NCBI RefSeq assembly: GCF_051401765.1
Contig: NW_027480422.1
Span: 19,300,001-19,364,000, forward strand
Source of the DNA: Calliopsis andreniformis
Taxonomy: Eukaryota > Arthropoda > Insecta > Hymenoptera > Andrenidae
Direction: 5' to 3'
Length of the DNA: 64,000 nucleotides
Part shown: one piece after another, positions 1-12,607 of the stretch
Position numbering within the stretch: position 1 is the first letter of the stretch
Layout of the letters: the number at the start of each line of letters is the position of its first letter
Notes under the pieces: model-generated
Told to the model about the DNA's origin: nothing
Databases searched by the model: none
What the model saw: only the letters and a program-made list of their open reading frames with translations
Made by a program: the position numbers and the translations under genes

Positions 1-166
1 ATAATTGCAAGCTGTGTGAAAGTTATGGTCACTTCTACGTTCCGGGCAACCTAGGCTTCACTCTAGGCCGTTGCTCCACCAGATCGAATTGTTAGGGCCT
101 TAGAAGTCAACGGCAGAAGCATAAAATATAAAACAATTACAACAGTTTTTCCATCATATAAAACGA
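1..166 (+). repeat. Reference monomer: element layout
   Basis: The first full unit serves as a map for all others. Unit 1-11 is the ataattgcaa box; 12-28 is a variable stretch (forms of cagtgtgaaagttatgg); 29-50 is conserved and ends in cgttccgggcaac; 50-67 is a short inverted repeat; 69-92 holds gcgttgctccacc and agatcgaat; 93-115 holds gggccttagaagtcaacg; 116-145 is an A/T-rich stretch (forms of agaagcataaaatacaa); 146-160 is tttttccatc plus a cgtata-like end; 161-166 is a hypervariable hexamer, here aaacga. The next unit starts at 167. The unit start is an arbitrary phase chosen to match the window start. Confidence 0.95.
50..67. other. Short inverted repeat (dyad 1) present in most monomers
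   Basis: CCTAG at 50-54 and CTAGG at 63-67 are reverse complements separated by 8 nt (gcttcact). Directly outside, CAA at 47-49 can pair with TTG at 71-73 if 3 nt on the right arm are bulged. The same arrangement recurs in most monomers, for example around 3705 and 63128. Some monomers break an arm without compensation: CCTAA in the 35-43 kb subfamily, and caaccaagg near 29080. The seen fact is the symmetry; a hairpin or cruciform, or a protein site, is inference. Confidence 0.7.
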
Positions 167-359
167 ATGATTGCATCCAGCGTGAAAGTAATGGACATTT
201 CTACGTTCCGGGCAACCTAGGGTTTAGTCGAGGGAGTTGCACCACCAGATCGAGTAGCTAGGAATTTAGAAGTCAACGCCCGAAGCATAAATTACAATAA
301 AGATACAACAGTTTTTCCATCGTATAGGAGGAGTAATTGCAACCAGTGTGAAAGTGATG

Positions 360-3300
360 GTCATTTCTACGTTCAGGGCAACCTAGGTTTCACCCTAGGG
401 CGTTGCTCCACCAGATCGAATAGTTAGGGCCTTAGAAGTCAACGCCCGAAGCATAAAATACAATATAAATACAACACTTTTTCCATCGTATAAAATGAAT
501 GTTTGCAAATAGTGTGGAAGTAATGCCATTTTTATGTTCCGGGCAACCTAGGCTTCACTCTAGGACGTTGCTCCACCAGATCGAATAGTTAGGGCCTTAG
601 AAGTCAACGTCCGAAGCATAAAATACAATAAAGATACAACAGTTTTTAAATCGTTTAACAGGAGTAATTGCAACCAGTGTGAAAGTGATGGTCATTTCTA
701 CGTTCTGGGCGACCTAGGCTTGGCCCTAGGGCGCTGCTCCACCAGATCGGATTGTTAGGGCCTTAGAAGTCAACGCCAGAAGCGTAAAATACATAACAGA
801 TGCAACATTTTTTCCATCGTATAATGCGAATAATTGCAACCGGTGTGAAATTTATGGTCATTTCTACGTTCCGGGCAACCTAGGATTCAATCTAGGGCGT
901 TGTTCAACCACATCGAATAGCTACGGCCTTAGAAGTCAAAGCCAGAAGCATAAAATACAATATAAATACAACAGTTTTTCCATCGTATAAAATGAATAAT
1001 TGCAAACAGTGTGGAAGTAATGGCCATTTGTACGTTCCGGGCAACCTAGGCTACACTCTAGGGCTTTGCACCACCAGATCGAGTAGATAGGAATTTAGAA
1101 GTCAACGCCCGAAGCATAAAATACAATAAGGATACATCAGTTTTTCCATCGTATAAGAGGAGTAATTGCAACCAGTGTGAAAGTGATGGTCATTTCTACG
1201 TTCCGGGCAGCCTAGGCTTCACTCTAGGGCGTTGCTCCACCAGATCGAATAGTTAGGGCCTAAGAAGTCAACGCCAGAAGCATAAAACGCAATATAAATA
1301 CAACAGCTTTTCCATCGTATAAAACGAATAATTGCAACCAGTGTGAAAGTAATGGTCATTTCTACGTTCCGGGCAACCTAGGCTTCACTCTAGGGCGTTG
1401 CTCCACCACATCGAATAGCTACGGCCTTAGCAGTCAACGCCAGAAGCATAAAATACAATACAAATAAAACAGTTTTTCCATCGTACAACAGGAATAACTA
1501 CAACCAGTGTGAAAGTACTGGTCATTTCTACGTCCCGGGCAACCTAGGCTTCAGACTAGGGCGTTTCTCCACCAGATCGAATAGTTAGGGCCTTAGAAGT
1601 CAACGCCCGAAGCATAAAATACAATGAAGATACAACAGCTTTTCATCGTATAGCAGGAATAATTGCAACCAGTGTGAAAGTAATGGTCATTTCTACGTTC
1701 CGGCCAACCTAGGCTTCACTCTAGGGAGTTGCTCCACCACATCAAATAGCTACGGCCTACGAAGTCAACGCCCGAAGCATAAAATACAATAAAGATACAA
1801 CAGTTTTTCCATCGTACAAAATGAATAATTGCAGACAGTGTGAAAGTAATGGCCGTTTGTATGTTCCGGGCAACCTAGGTATCACTCGAGGGCGTTGCTC
1901 CACCAGATCGAATAGTTAGGGCCTTAGAAGTCAACGCCCGAAGCATAAAATAGAATAAAAATACAACAGTTTTTCCATCGTATAAAACGAGCAATTGCAA
2001 CCGGTGTGAAGGTTATGGCCATTTCTACGTTCCGGGCAACCTAGGATTTAAAATAGGGCATTGTTCCACCAGATCGAATAGCAAGGGTCTAAGAAGTCAA
2101 CGCCAGAAGCATAACATACAATATAAATACAACGGTTTTTCCATCGTATAAAACGAATAATTGCATCCAGTGTGCAAGTAATGGCCATTTCTACGTGGCG
2201 GGCACCCTACGCTTCACTCTAGGGCGTTGCTCCACCAGATCGAATAGTTAGGGCCTCAGAAGTCAACGCCCGAAGCATAAAATACAATAAAGATACAACA
2301 GTGTTTCATCGTATAACAGGAATAATTGCAACCAGTGTGAAAGTAGTAGTCATTTCCACGTTCAGGGCAACCTAGGTTTCACCCTAGGGCGTTGCTCCAC
2401 CAGATCGAATAGTTAGGGCCTTAGAAGTCAACGCCCGAAGCATAAAATACAATATAAATACAACACTTTTTCCATCGTATAAAATGAATGTTTGCAAATA
2501 GTGTGGAAGTAATGCCATTTTTGTGTTCCGGGCAACCTAGGCTTCACTCTAGGACGTTGCTCCACCAGATCGAATAGTTAGGGCCTTAGAAGTCAACGTC
2601 CGAAGCATAAAATACAATAAAGATACAACAGTTTTTAAATCGTTTAACAGGAGTAATTGCAACCAGTGTGAAAGTGATGGTCATTTCTACGTTCTGGGCG
2701 ACATAGGCTTGGCCCTAGGGCGTTGCTCCACCAGATCGGATTGTTAGGGCCTTAGAAGTCAACGCCAGAAGCGTAAAATACATAACAGATGCAACAGTTT
2801 TTCCATCGTATAATGCGAATAATTGCAACCGGTGTGAAATTTATGGTCATTTCTACGTTCCGGGCAACCTAGGATTCAATCTAGGGCGCTGTTCAACCAC
2901 ATCGAATAGCTACGGCCTTAGAAGTCAAAGCCAGAAGCATAAAATACAATATAAATACAACAGTTTTTCCATCGTATAAAATGAATAACAGCAAACAGTG
3001 TGGAAGTAATGGCCATTTTTACGTTCCGGGCAACCTAGGCTTCACTCTAGGGCGTTGCGCCACCAGATCGAATAGTTAGGGCCTAAGAAGTCAACGCCAG
3101 AAGCATAAAACACAATATAAATACAACAGTTTTTCCATCGTATAAAATGAATAATTGCAAACAGTGTGGAAGTAATGGCCATTTCTACGTTCCGGGCAAC
3201 CTAGGCTACACTCTAGGGCGTTGCACCACCAGATCGAGTAGATAGGAATTTAGAAGTCAACGCCCGAAGCATAAAATACAATAAAGATACAACAGTTTTT

Positions 3301-3770
3301 CCATCGTATAAGAGGAGTAATTGCAACCAGTGTGAAAGTGATGGTCATTTCTACGTTCCGGGCAACCTAGGCTTCACTCTAGGGCGTTGTTCCACCAGAT
3401 CGAGTAGATAGGAATTTAGAAGTCAACGCCCGAAGCATAAAATACAATAAGGATACATCAGTTTTTCCATCGTATAAGAGGAGTAATTGCAACCAGTGTG
3501 AAAGTGATGGTCATTTCTACGTTCCGGGCAACCTAGGCTTCACTCTAGGGCGTTGCTCCACCAGATCGAATCGTTAGGGCCTAAGAAGTCAACGCCAGAA
3601 GCATAAAACACAATATAAATACAACAGCTTTTCCATCGTATAAAACGAATAATTGCAACCAGTGTGAAAGTAATGGTCATTTCTACGTTCCGGGCAACCT
3701 AGGCTTCACTCTAGGGCGTTGCTCCACCACATCGAATAGCTATTGCCTTAGCAGTCAACGCCAGAAGCAT
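360..3770 (+). repeat. Nested older duplication inside the 32-mer HOR
   Basis: Monomers at about 371-1040 recur at 2360-3035 with a shift of 1989 bp (12 monomers). The following monomer around 985-1090 recurs near 3146-3250 (13 monomers), and the ataaggatac monomer at about 1125 recurs near 3446 (14 monomers). The stepwise shift shows an ancestral 12-monomer duplication later extended by single-monomer gains. Copies are less alike than the 5308-bp HOR copies, so this layer is older. The same pattern is inherited by every HOR copy. Confidence 0.75.
1253..1263. other. Odd-centred palindrome (dyad 2), example copy
   Basis: TTAGG and CCTAA flank a single G in this monomer (TTAGGGCCTAA). Many monomers have this exact form; the other common form reads cctta in the right half and loses the outer symmetry. 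In the unit it sits at about 92-102, close to 40 bp downstream of the centre of dyad 1. The symmetry is directly seen; no function is claimed. Confidence 0.55.
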
Positions 3771-4770
3771 AAAATACAATAAAGATACAACAGTTCTTCC
3801 ATCGTACAAAATGAATAATTGCAGACAGTGTGAAAGTAATGGCCGTTTGTATGTTCCGGGCAACCTAGGTATCACTCGAGGGCGTTGCTCCACCATATCG
3901 AATAGTTAGGGCCTTAGAAGTCAACGACCGAAGCATAAAATAGAATAAAAATACAACAGTTTTTCCATCGTATAACAGGATTAATTGCATCCAGTGTGAA
4001 AGTGATGCTTATTTCAACGTTCCGGGCAACCTTGGCTTCACTCTAGGGAGTTGCTCCACCACATCAAATAGCTACGGCCTACGAAGTCAACGCCCGAAGC
4101 ATAAAATACAATAAAGATACAACAGTTTCTCCATCGTACAAAATGAATAATTGCAGACAGTGTGAAAGTAATGGCCGTTTGTATGTTCCGGGCAACCTAG
4201 GTATCACTCGAGGGCGTTGCTCCACCAGATCGAATAGTGAGGGCCTTAGAAGTCAACGCCCGATGCATAAAATAGAATAAAAATACAACAGTTTTTCCAT
4301 CGTATAACAGGATTAATTGCAACCAGTGTGAAAGTGATGCTTATTTCAACGTTCCGGGCAACCTTGGCTTCACTCTAGGGCGTTGTTCAACCAGATCGAA
4401 TTGTTAGGTCCTTAGAGGTCAACGCCAGAAGCATAAAATACAAAACAAATACAACAGTTTTTGCATCGTATAAAACGAGCAATTGCAACCGGTGTGAAAG
4501 TTATGGTCATTTCTACGTTCCGGGCAACCTAGGATTTAATATAGGGCGTTGTTCCACCAGATCGAATAGCAAGGGCCTAAGAACTCAACGCCAGAGGCAT
4601 ATCATACAATATAAATACAACGGCTTTTCCATCGTATAAAACGAATAATTGCATCCAGTGTGCAAGTAATGGCCATTTCTACGTGGCGGGCATCCTACGC
4701 TTGACTCTTTGGCGTTGCTCCACAAGATCGAATAGTTAGGGCCTTAGAAGTCAACGCCCGAAGCATAAAA
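1800..4770 (+). repeat. Thrice-repeated tatcactcgag monomer and second internal duplication
   Basis: A distinctive monomer with gcagacagtg, ggccgtttgtatg and tatcactcgag occurs three times per HOR, at about 1813, 3802 and 4137. Separately, a monomer pair at about 2000-2280 (aatagggcattg, then ctacgtggcgggca) recurs at about 4490-4770, 15 monomers on. Between copies, small differences such as caccctacgc versus catcctacgc have accumulated. These show a second internal duplication layer within the 32-mer unit. Confidence 0.7.
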
Positions 4771-5499
4771 TACAATATAAATGCAACAGTTTTTTCATCG
4801 TATAAAATGAATAATTCCATACAGTGTGATAGTAATGGCCATTTCTACGTTCCGGGCAACCTAGGTTTCACTATAGGGCGTTGCTCCACCAGATCGAATA
4901 GTTAGGGCCTTAGAAGTCAACGCCCGAAGCATAAAATAGAATAAAAATACAACAGTTTTTCGATCGTATAACAGGATTAATTGCAACCAGTGTGAAAGTG
5001 ATGGTTATTTCTACGTTCCGGGCAACCTAGGCTTCACTCTAGGGCGTTGTTCCACCAGATCGAATTGTTAGGTCCTTAGAAGTCAACGCCCTAAGCATAA
5101 AATACAATGAAAATGCGACAGTTTTTGCATCGTATATCACGAATAATTGCAACCATTGTGAAGGTAATGGTCATTTCTACGTTCCGGGCAACCTAGGCTT
5201 CACTCTAGGCCGTTGCTCCACCAGATCGAATTGTCAGGGCCTTAGAAGTCAACGGCAGAAGCATAAAATATAAAACAATTACAACAGTTTTTCCATCGTA
5301 TAAAACTAATGATTGCAACCGGTGTGAAAGTTGTGGTCATTTCTACGTTCCGAGCAACCTAGGCTTCAGACTAGGGCGTTTCTGCAACAGATCGAATAGT
5401 TAGGGCCTTAGAAGTCAACGCCCGAAGCATAAAATACAGTGAACATGCAACAGTTTTTCATCGTATAGCAGGTATAATTGCAACCAGTGTGAAAGTAAT

Positions 5500-7159
5500 G
5501 GTCATTTCTACGTTCCGGGCAACCTAGGCCTCACCCTAGGGAGTTGCTCCAACACGTCGAATAGCTAGGGGCTTAGAATTCAACGCCAGAAGCATAAAAT
5601 ACTCTACAAATACAACAGCTTTTCCATCGTATAAAACGAAAAATTGCAACCAGTGTGAAAGTTATCGTCATTTCTGCATTCCGGGCAACCTAGGCTTCAC
5701 TCTAGGGCGTTGCTCCACCAGGTCGAATATCTAGGGCCTTAGAAGTCTACGCCCGGAGCATAAAAAGCAAAATAAATACAACAGTTTTTCCATCGTATAA
5801 AACGAATAATTGCAACCGGTGTGAAAGTTGTGGTCATATCTACGTTCCGGGCAACCTAGGCTTCTCTCTAGGGCGTTTAGCCACCAGATCGAATAGTTGG
5901 GGCCTTAGAAGTCAACGCCCAAAGCATAAAATACAATAAAGATACAACAGTTTTTCCATCGTATAACAGGAGTAATTGCAACCAGTGTGAAAGTGATGGC
6001 CATTTCTAGGTGCCGGGCAACCTAGGCTACACTCTAGGGCGTTGCTCCACCAGATCCAATAGCTAGGGCCTAAGAAGTCAACGCCAGAAGCATAAAATGC
6101 AATATAAATACAACATTTTTTCCATCGTATAACAGGAATAATTGCAACCAGTATGAAGGTAATGGTCATTCCTACGTTCCGGGTTACCTAGGCTTCACTC
6201 TAGGGCGTTGCTCCACCAGATCGAATATCCAGGGCCTTAGAAGTCTACGCCCGGAGCATAAAATACAGTTAAAATACAACAGTTTTTCCATCGTATAAAG
6301 TGAATGATTGCAACCGGTGTGAAAGTTATGGTCATTTCTACGTTCCGGGCAACCTAGGCCTCACCCTAGGGAGTTGCTCCAACACGTCGAATAGCTAGGG
6401 GCTTAGAATTCAACGCCAGAAGCATAAAATACTCTACAAATACAACAGCTTTTCCATCGTATAAAACGAAAAATTGCAACCAGTGTGAAAGTTATGGTCA
6501 TTTCTGCATTCCGGGCAACCTAGGCTTCACTCTAGGGCGTTGCTCCACCAGGTCGAATATCTAGGGCCTTAGAAGTCTACGCCCGGGGCATAAAAAGCAA
6601 AATAAATACAACAGTTTTTCCATCGTATAAAACGAATAATTGCAACCGGTGTGAAAGTTGTGGTCATATCTACGTTCCGGGCAACCTAGGCTTCTCTCTA
6701 GGGCGTTTAGCCACCAGATCGAATAGTTGGGGCCTTAGAAGTCAACGCCCAAAGCATAAAATACAATAAAGATACAACAGTTTTTCCATCGTATAACAGG
6801 AGTAATTGCAACCAGTGTGAAAGTGATGGCCATTTCTAGGTGCCGGGCAACCTAGGCTACACTCTAGGGCGTTGCTCCACCAGATCCAATAGCTAGGGCC
6901 TAAGAAGTCAACGCCAGAAGCATAAAATGCAATATAAATACAACATTTTTTCCATCGTATAACAGGAATAATTGCAACCAGTATGAAGGTAATGGTCATT
7001 CCTACGTTCCGGGTTACCTAGGCTTCACTCTAGGGCGTTGCTCCACCAGATCGAATATCCAGGGCCTTAGAAGTCTACGCCCGGAGCATAAAATACAGTT
7101 AAAATACAACAGTTTTTCCATCGTATAAAGTGAATGATTGCAACCGGTGTGAAAGTTAT
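5500..7159 (+). repeat. 830-bp (5-monomer) tandem duplication
   Basis: The stretch 5500-6329 is repeated at 6330-7159 with a shift of 830 bp. The motif aacctaggcctcaccc starts at 5521 and at 6351. Very few differences are seen: gttatcgtcat at about 5660 against gttatggtcat at about 6490, and cccggagc against cccggggc. The near-identity marks a recent event. Most of the duplicated pair lies in the 12-monomer block that HOR copy 2 lacks. Confidence 0.9.
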
Positions 7160-7299
7160 GGTCATTTCTACGTTCCGGGCATCCTAGGCTTCACTCTAGG
7201 GTGCTGCACCACCAGATCGAATAGCTAGGGATTTAGAAGTCAACGGCAGAAGCATAAAATACAAAACAAATACAACAGTTTTTCCGTCGTATAAAACGA

Positions 7300-10200
7300 A
7301 TAATTGCAAGCTGTGTGAAAGTTATGGTCACTTCTACGTTCCGGGCAACCTAGGCTTCACTCTAGGCCGTTGCTCCACCAGATCGAATTGTTAGGGCCTT
7401 AGAAGTCAACGGCAGAAGCATAAAATATAAAACAATTACAACAGTTTTTTCATCATATAAAACGAATGATTGCATCCAGCGTGAAAGTAATGGACATTTC
7501 TACGTTCCGGGCAACCTAGGGTTTAGTCGAGGGAGTTGCACCACCAGATCGAGTAGCTAGGAATTTAGAAGTCAACGCCCGAAGCATAAATTACAATAAA
7601 GATACAACAGTTTTTCCATCGTATAGGAGGAGTAATTGCAACCAGTGTGAAAGTGATGGTCATTTCTACGTTCAGGGCAACCTAGGTTTCACCCTAGGGC
7701 GTTGCTCCACCAGATCGAATAGTTAGGGCCTTAGAAGTCAACGCCCGAAGCATAAAATACAATATAAATACAACACTTTTTCCATCGTATAAAATGAATG
7801 TTTGCAAATAGTGTGGAAGTAATGCCATTTTTATGTTCCGGGCAACCTAGGCTTCACTCTAGGACGTTGCTCCACCAGATCGAATAGTTAGGGCCTTAGA
7901 AGTCAACGTCCGAAGCATAAAATACAATAAAGATACAACAGTTTTTAAATCGTTTAACAGGAGTAATTGCAACCAGTGTGAAAGTGATGGTCATTTCTAC
8001 GTTCTGGGCGACCTAGGCTTGGCCCTAGGGCGCTGCTCCACCAGATCGGATTGTTAGGGCCTTAGAAGTCAACGCCAGAAGCGTAAAATACATAACAGAT
8101 GCAACATTTTTTCCATCGTATAATGCGAATAATTGCAACCGGTGTGAAATTTATGGTCATTTCTACGTTCCGGGCAACCTAGGATTCAATCTAGGGCGTT
8201 GTTCAACCACATCGAATAGCTACGGCCTTAGAAGTCAAAGCCAGAAGCATAAAATACAATATAAATACAACAGTTTTTCCATCGTATAAAATGAATAATT
8301 GCAAACAGTGTGGAAGTAATGGCCATTTGTACGTTCCGGGCAACCTAGGCTACACTCTAGGGCTTTGCACCACCAGATCGAGTAGATAGGAATTTAGAAG
8401 TCAACGCCCGAAGCATAAAATACAATAAGGATACATCAGTTTTTCCATCGTATAAGAGGAGTAATTGCAACCAGTGTGAAAGTGATGGTCATTTCTACGT
8501 TCCGGGCAGCCTAGGCTTCACTCTAGGGCGTTGCTCCACCAGATCGAATAGTTAGGGCCTAAGAAGTCAACGCCAGAAGCATAAAACGCAATATAAATAC
8601 AACAGCTTTTCCATCGTATAAAACGAATAATTGCAACCAGTGTGAAAGTAATGGTCATTTCTACGTTCCGGGCAACCTAGGCTTCACTCTAGGGCGTTGC
8701 TCCACCACATCGAATAGCTACGGCCTTAGCAGTCAACGCCAGAAGCATAAAATACAATACAAATAAAACAGTTTTTCCATCGTACAACAGGAATAACTAC
8801 AACCAGTGTGAAAGTACTGGTCATTTCTACGTCCCGGGCAACCTAGGCTTCAGACTAGGGCGTTTCTCCACCAGATCGAATAGTTAGGGCCTTAGAAGTC
8901 AACGCCCGAAGCATAAAATACAATGAAGATACAACAGCTTTTCATCGTATAGCAGGAATAATTGCAACCAGTGTGAAAGTAATGGTCATTTCTACGTTCC
9001 GGCCAACCTAGGCTTCACTCTAGGGAGTTGCTCCACCACATCAAATAGCTACGGCCTACGAAGTCAACGCCCGAAGCATAAAATACAATAAAGATACAAC
9101 AGTTTTTCCATCGTACAAAATGAATAATTGCAGACAGTGTGAAAGTAATGGCCGTTTGTATGTTCCGGGCAACCTAGGTATCACTCGAGGGCGTTGCTCC
9201 ACCAGATCGAATAGTTAGGGCCTTAGAAGTCAACGCCCGAAGCATAAAATAGAATAAAAATACAACAGTTTTTCCATCGTATAAAACGAGCAATTGCAAC
9301 CGGTGTGAAGGTTATGGCCATTTCTACGTTCCGGGCAACCTAGGATTTAAAATAGGGCATTGTTCCACCAGATCGAATAGCAAGGGTCTAAGAAGTCAAC
9401 GCCAGAAGCATAACATACAATATAAATACAACGGTTTTTCCATCGTATAAAACGAATAATTGCATCCAGTGTGCAAGTAATGGCCATTTCTACGTGGCGG
9501 GCACCCTACGCTTCACTCTAGGGCGTTGCTCCACCAGATCGAATAGTTAGGGCCTCAGAAGTCAACGCCCGAAGCATAAAATACAATAAAGATACAACAG
9601 TGTTTCATCGTATAACAGGAATAATTGCAACCAGTGTGAAAGTAGTAGTCATTTCCACGTTCAGGGCAACCTAGGTTTCACCCTAGGGCGTTGCTCCACC
9701 AGATCGAATAGTTAGGGCCTTAGAAGTCAACGCCCGAAGCATAAAATACAATATAAATACAACACTTTTTCCATCGTATAAAATGAATGTTTGCAAATAG
9801 TGTGGAAGTAATGCCATTTTTGTGTTCCGGGCAACCTAGGCTTCACTCTAGGACGTTGCTCCACCAGATCGAATAGTTAGGGCCTTAGAAGTCAACGTCC
9901 GAAGCATAAAATACAATAAAGATACAACAGTTTTTAAATCGTTTAACAGGAGTAATTGCAACCAGTGTGAAAGTGATGGTCATTTCTACGTTCTGGGCGA
10001 CATAGGCTTGGCCCTAGGGCGTTGCTCCACCAGATCGGATTGTTAGGGCCTTAGAAGTCAACGCCAGAAGCGTAAAATACATAACAGATGCAACAGTTTT
10101 TCCATCGTATAATGCGAATAATTGCAACCGGTGTGAAATTTATGGTCATTTCTACGTTCCGGGCAACCTAGGATTCAATCTAGGGCGCTGTTCAACCACA

Positions 10201-12607
10201 TCGAATAGCTACGGCCTTAGAAGTCAAAGCCAGAAGCATAAAATACAATATAAATACAACAGTTTTTCCATCGTATAAAATGAATAACAGCAAACAGTGT
10301 GGAAGTAATGGCCATTTTTACGTTCCGGGCAACCTAGGCTTCACTCTAGGGCGTTGCGCCACCAGATCGAATAGTTAGGGCCTAAGAAGTCAACGCCAGA
10401 AGCATAAAACACAATATAAATACAACAGTTTTTCCATCGTATAAAATGAATAATTGCAAACAGTGTGGAAGTAATGGCCATTTCTACGTTCCGGGCAACC
10501 TAGGCTACACTCTAGGGCGTTGCACCACCAGATCGAGTAGATAGGAATTTAGAAGTCAACGCCCGAAGCATAAAATACAATAAAGATACAACAGTTTTTC
10601 CATCGTATAAGAGGAGTAATTGCAACCAGTGTGAAAGTGATGGTCATTTCTACGTTCCGGGCAACCTAGGCTTCACTCTAGGGCGTTGTTCCACCAGATC
10701 GAGTAGATAGGAATTTAGAAGTCAACGCCCGAAGCATAAAATACAATAAGGATACATCAGTTTTTCCATCGTATAAGAGGAGTAATTGCAACCAGTGTGA
10801 AAGTGATGGTCATTTCTACGTTCCGGGCAACCTAGGCTTCACTCTAGGGCGTTGCTCCACCAGATCGAATCGTTAGGGCCTAAGAAGTCAACGCCAGAAG
10901 CATAAAACACAATATAAATACAACAGCTTTTCCATCGTATAAAACGAATAATTGCAACCAGTGTGAAAGTAATGGTCATTTCTACGTTCCGGGCAACCTA
11001 GGCTTCACTCTAGGGCGTTGCTCCACCACATCGAATAGCTATTGCCTTAGCAGTCAACGCCAGAAGCATAAAATACAATAAAGATACAACAGTTCTTCCA
11101 TCGTACAAAATGAATAATTGCAGACAGTGTGAAAGTAATGGCCGTTTGTATGTTCCGGGCAACCTAGGTATCACTCGAGGGCGTTGCTCCACCATATCGA
11201 ATAGTTAGGGCCTTAGAAGTCAACGACCGAAGCATAAAATAGAATAAAAATACAACAGTTTTTCCATCGTATAACAGGATTAATTGCATCCAGTGTGAAA
11301 GTGATGCTTATTTCAACGTTCCGGGCAACCTTGGCTTCACTCTAGGGAGTTGCTCCACCACATCAAATAGCTACGGCCTACGAAGTCAACGCCCGAAGCA
11401 TAAAATACAATAAAGATACAACAGTTTCTCCATCGTACAAAATGAATAATTGCAGACAGTGTGAAAGTAATGGCCGTTTGTATGTTCCGGGCAACCTAGG
11501 TATCACTCGAGGGCGTTGCTCCACCAGATCGAATAGTGAGGGCCTTAGAAGTCAACGCCCGATGCATAAAATAGAATAAAAATACAACAGTTTTTCCATC
11601 GTATAACAGGATTAATTGCAACCAGTGTGAAAGTGATGCTTATTTCAACGTTCCGGGCAACCTTGGCTTCACTCTAGGGCGTTGTTCAACCAGATCGAAT
11701 TGTTAGGTCCTTAGAGGTCAACGCCAGAAGCATAAAATACAAAACAAATACAACAGTTTTTGCATCGTATAAAACGAGCAATTGCAACCGGTGTGAAAGT
11801 TATGGTCATTTCTACGTTCCGGGCAACCTAGGATTTAATATAGGGCGTTGTTCCACCAGATCGAATAGCAAGGGCCTAAGAACTCAACGCCAGAGGCATA
11901 TCATACAATATAAATACAACGGCTTTTCCATCGTATAAAACGAATAATTGCATCCAGTGTGCAAGTAATGGCCATTTCTACGTGGCGGGCATCCTACGCT
12001 TGACTCTTTGGCGTTGCTCCACCAGATCGAATAGTTGGGGCCTTAGAAGTCAACGCCCAAAGCATAAAATACAATAAAGATACAACAGTTTTTCCATCGT
12101 ATAACAGGAGTAATTGCAACCAGTGTGAAAGTGATGGCCATTTCTAGGTGCCGGGCAACCTAGGCTACACTCTAGGGCGTTGCTCCACCAGATCCAATAG
12201 CTAGGGCCTAAGAAGTCAACGCCAGAAGCATAAAATGCAATATAAATACAACATTTTTTCCATCGTATAACAGGAATAATTGCAACCAGTATGAAGGTAA
12301 TGGTCATTCCTACGTTCCGGGTTACCTAGGCTTCACTCTAGGGCGTTGCTCCACCAGATCGAATATCCAGGGCCTTAGAAGTCTACGCCCGGAGCATAAA
12401 ATACAGTTAAAATACAACAGTTTTTCCATCGTATAAAGTGAATGATTGCAACCGGTGTGAAAGTTATGGTCATTTCTACGTTCCGGGCATCCTAGGCTTC
12501 ACTCTAGGGTGCTGCACCACCAGATCGAATAGCTAGGGATTTAGAAGTCAACGGCAGAAGCATAAAATACAAAACAAATACAACAGTTTTTCCGTCGTAT
12601 AAAACGA
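7300..12607 (+). repeat. 32-mer HOR, copy 2, standard 5308-bp form
   Basis: This unit spans exactly 5308 bp between matching ataattgcaagctgtg starts at 7300 and 12608, about 32 monomers of 165.9 bp. It is nearly identical to copy 1 apart from the missing 12 monomers. The join lies in 12019-12022: bases to the left follow 4711-4725 (gcgttgctccac), bases to the right follow 6711-6722 (cagatcgaatagttgggg). It is thus a clean in-register deletion or the unexpanded state. Confidence 0.92.

Larger units (their letters stand above)
1..7299 (+). repeat. 32-mer HOR, copy 1, long form (44 monomers)
   Basis: Bases 1-4711 align with 7300-12010 at a constant shift of 7299, and bases 6722-7299 align with 12030-12607 at a shift of 5308. 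Copy 1 therefore holds 1991 bp (12 monomers) that copy 2 lacks, roughly 4712-6703. Outside that block only scattered single-base differences are visible, for example c versus t at 151/7450. The insert carries its own 830-bp tandem duplication. The window starts inside the array, so the true phase of the HOR is unknown; position 1 is used as a convenient start. Confidence 0.9.

Noticed and set aside
33..50. CENP-B box in ttctacgttccgggca
   Set aside because: Aligning on CGGG, only part of the essential bases fit: the TTCG half reads tttc and the central A is t. No monomer inspected had the complete core pattern.
91..100. TTAGGG telomere-type hexamer in most monomers
   Set aside because: It occurs once per 166-bp unit and never in tandem, so it is part of the satellite core and not telomeric repeat.
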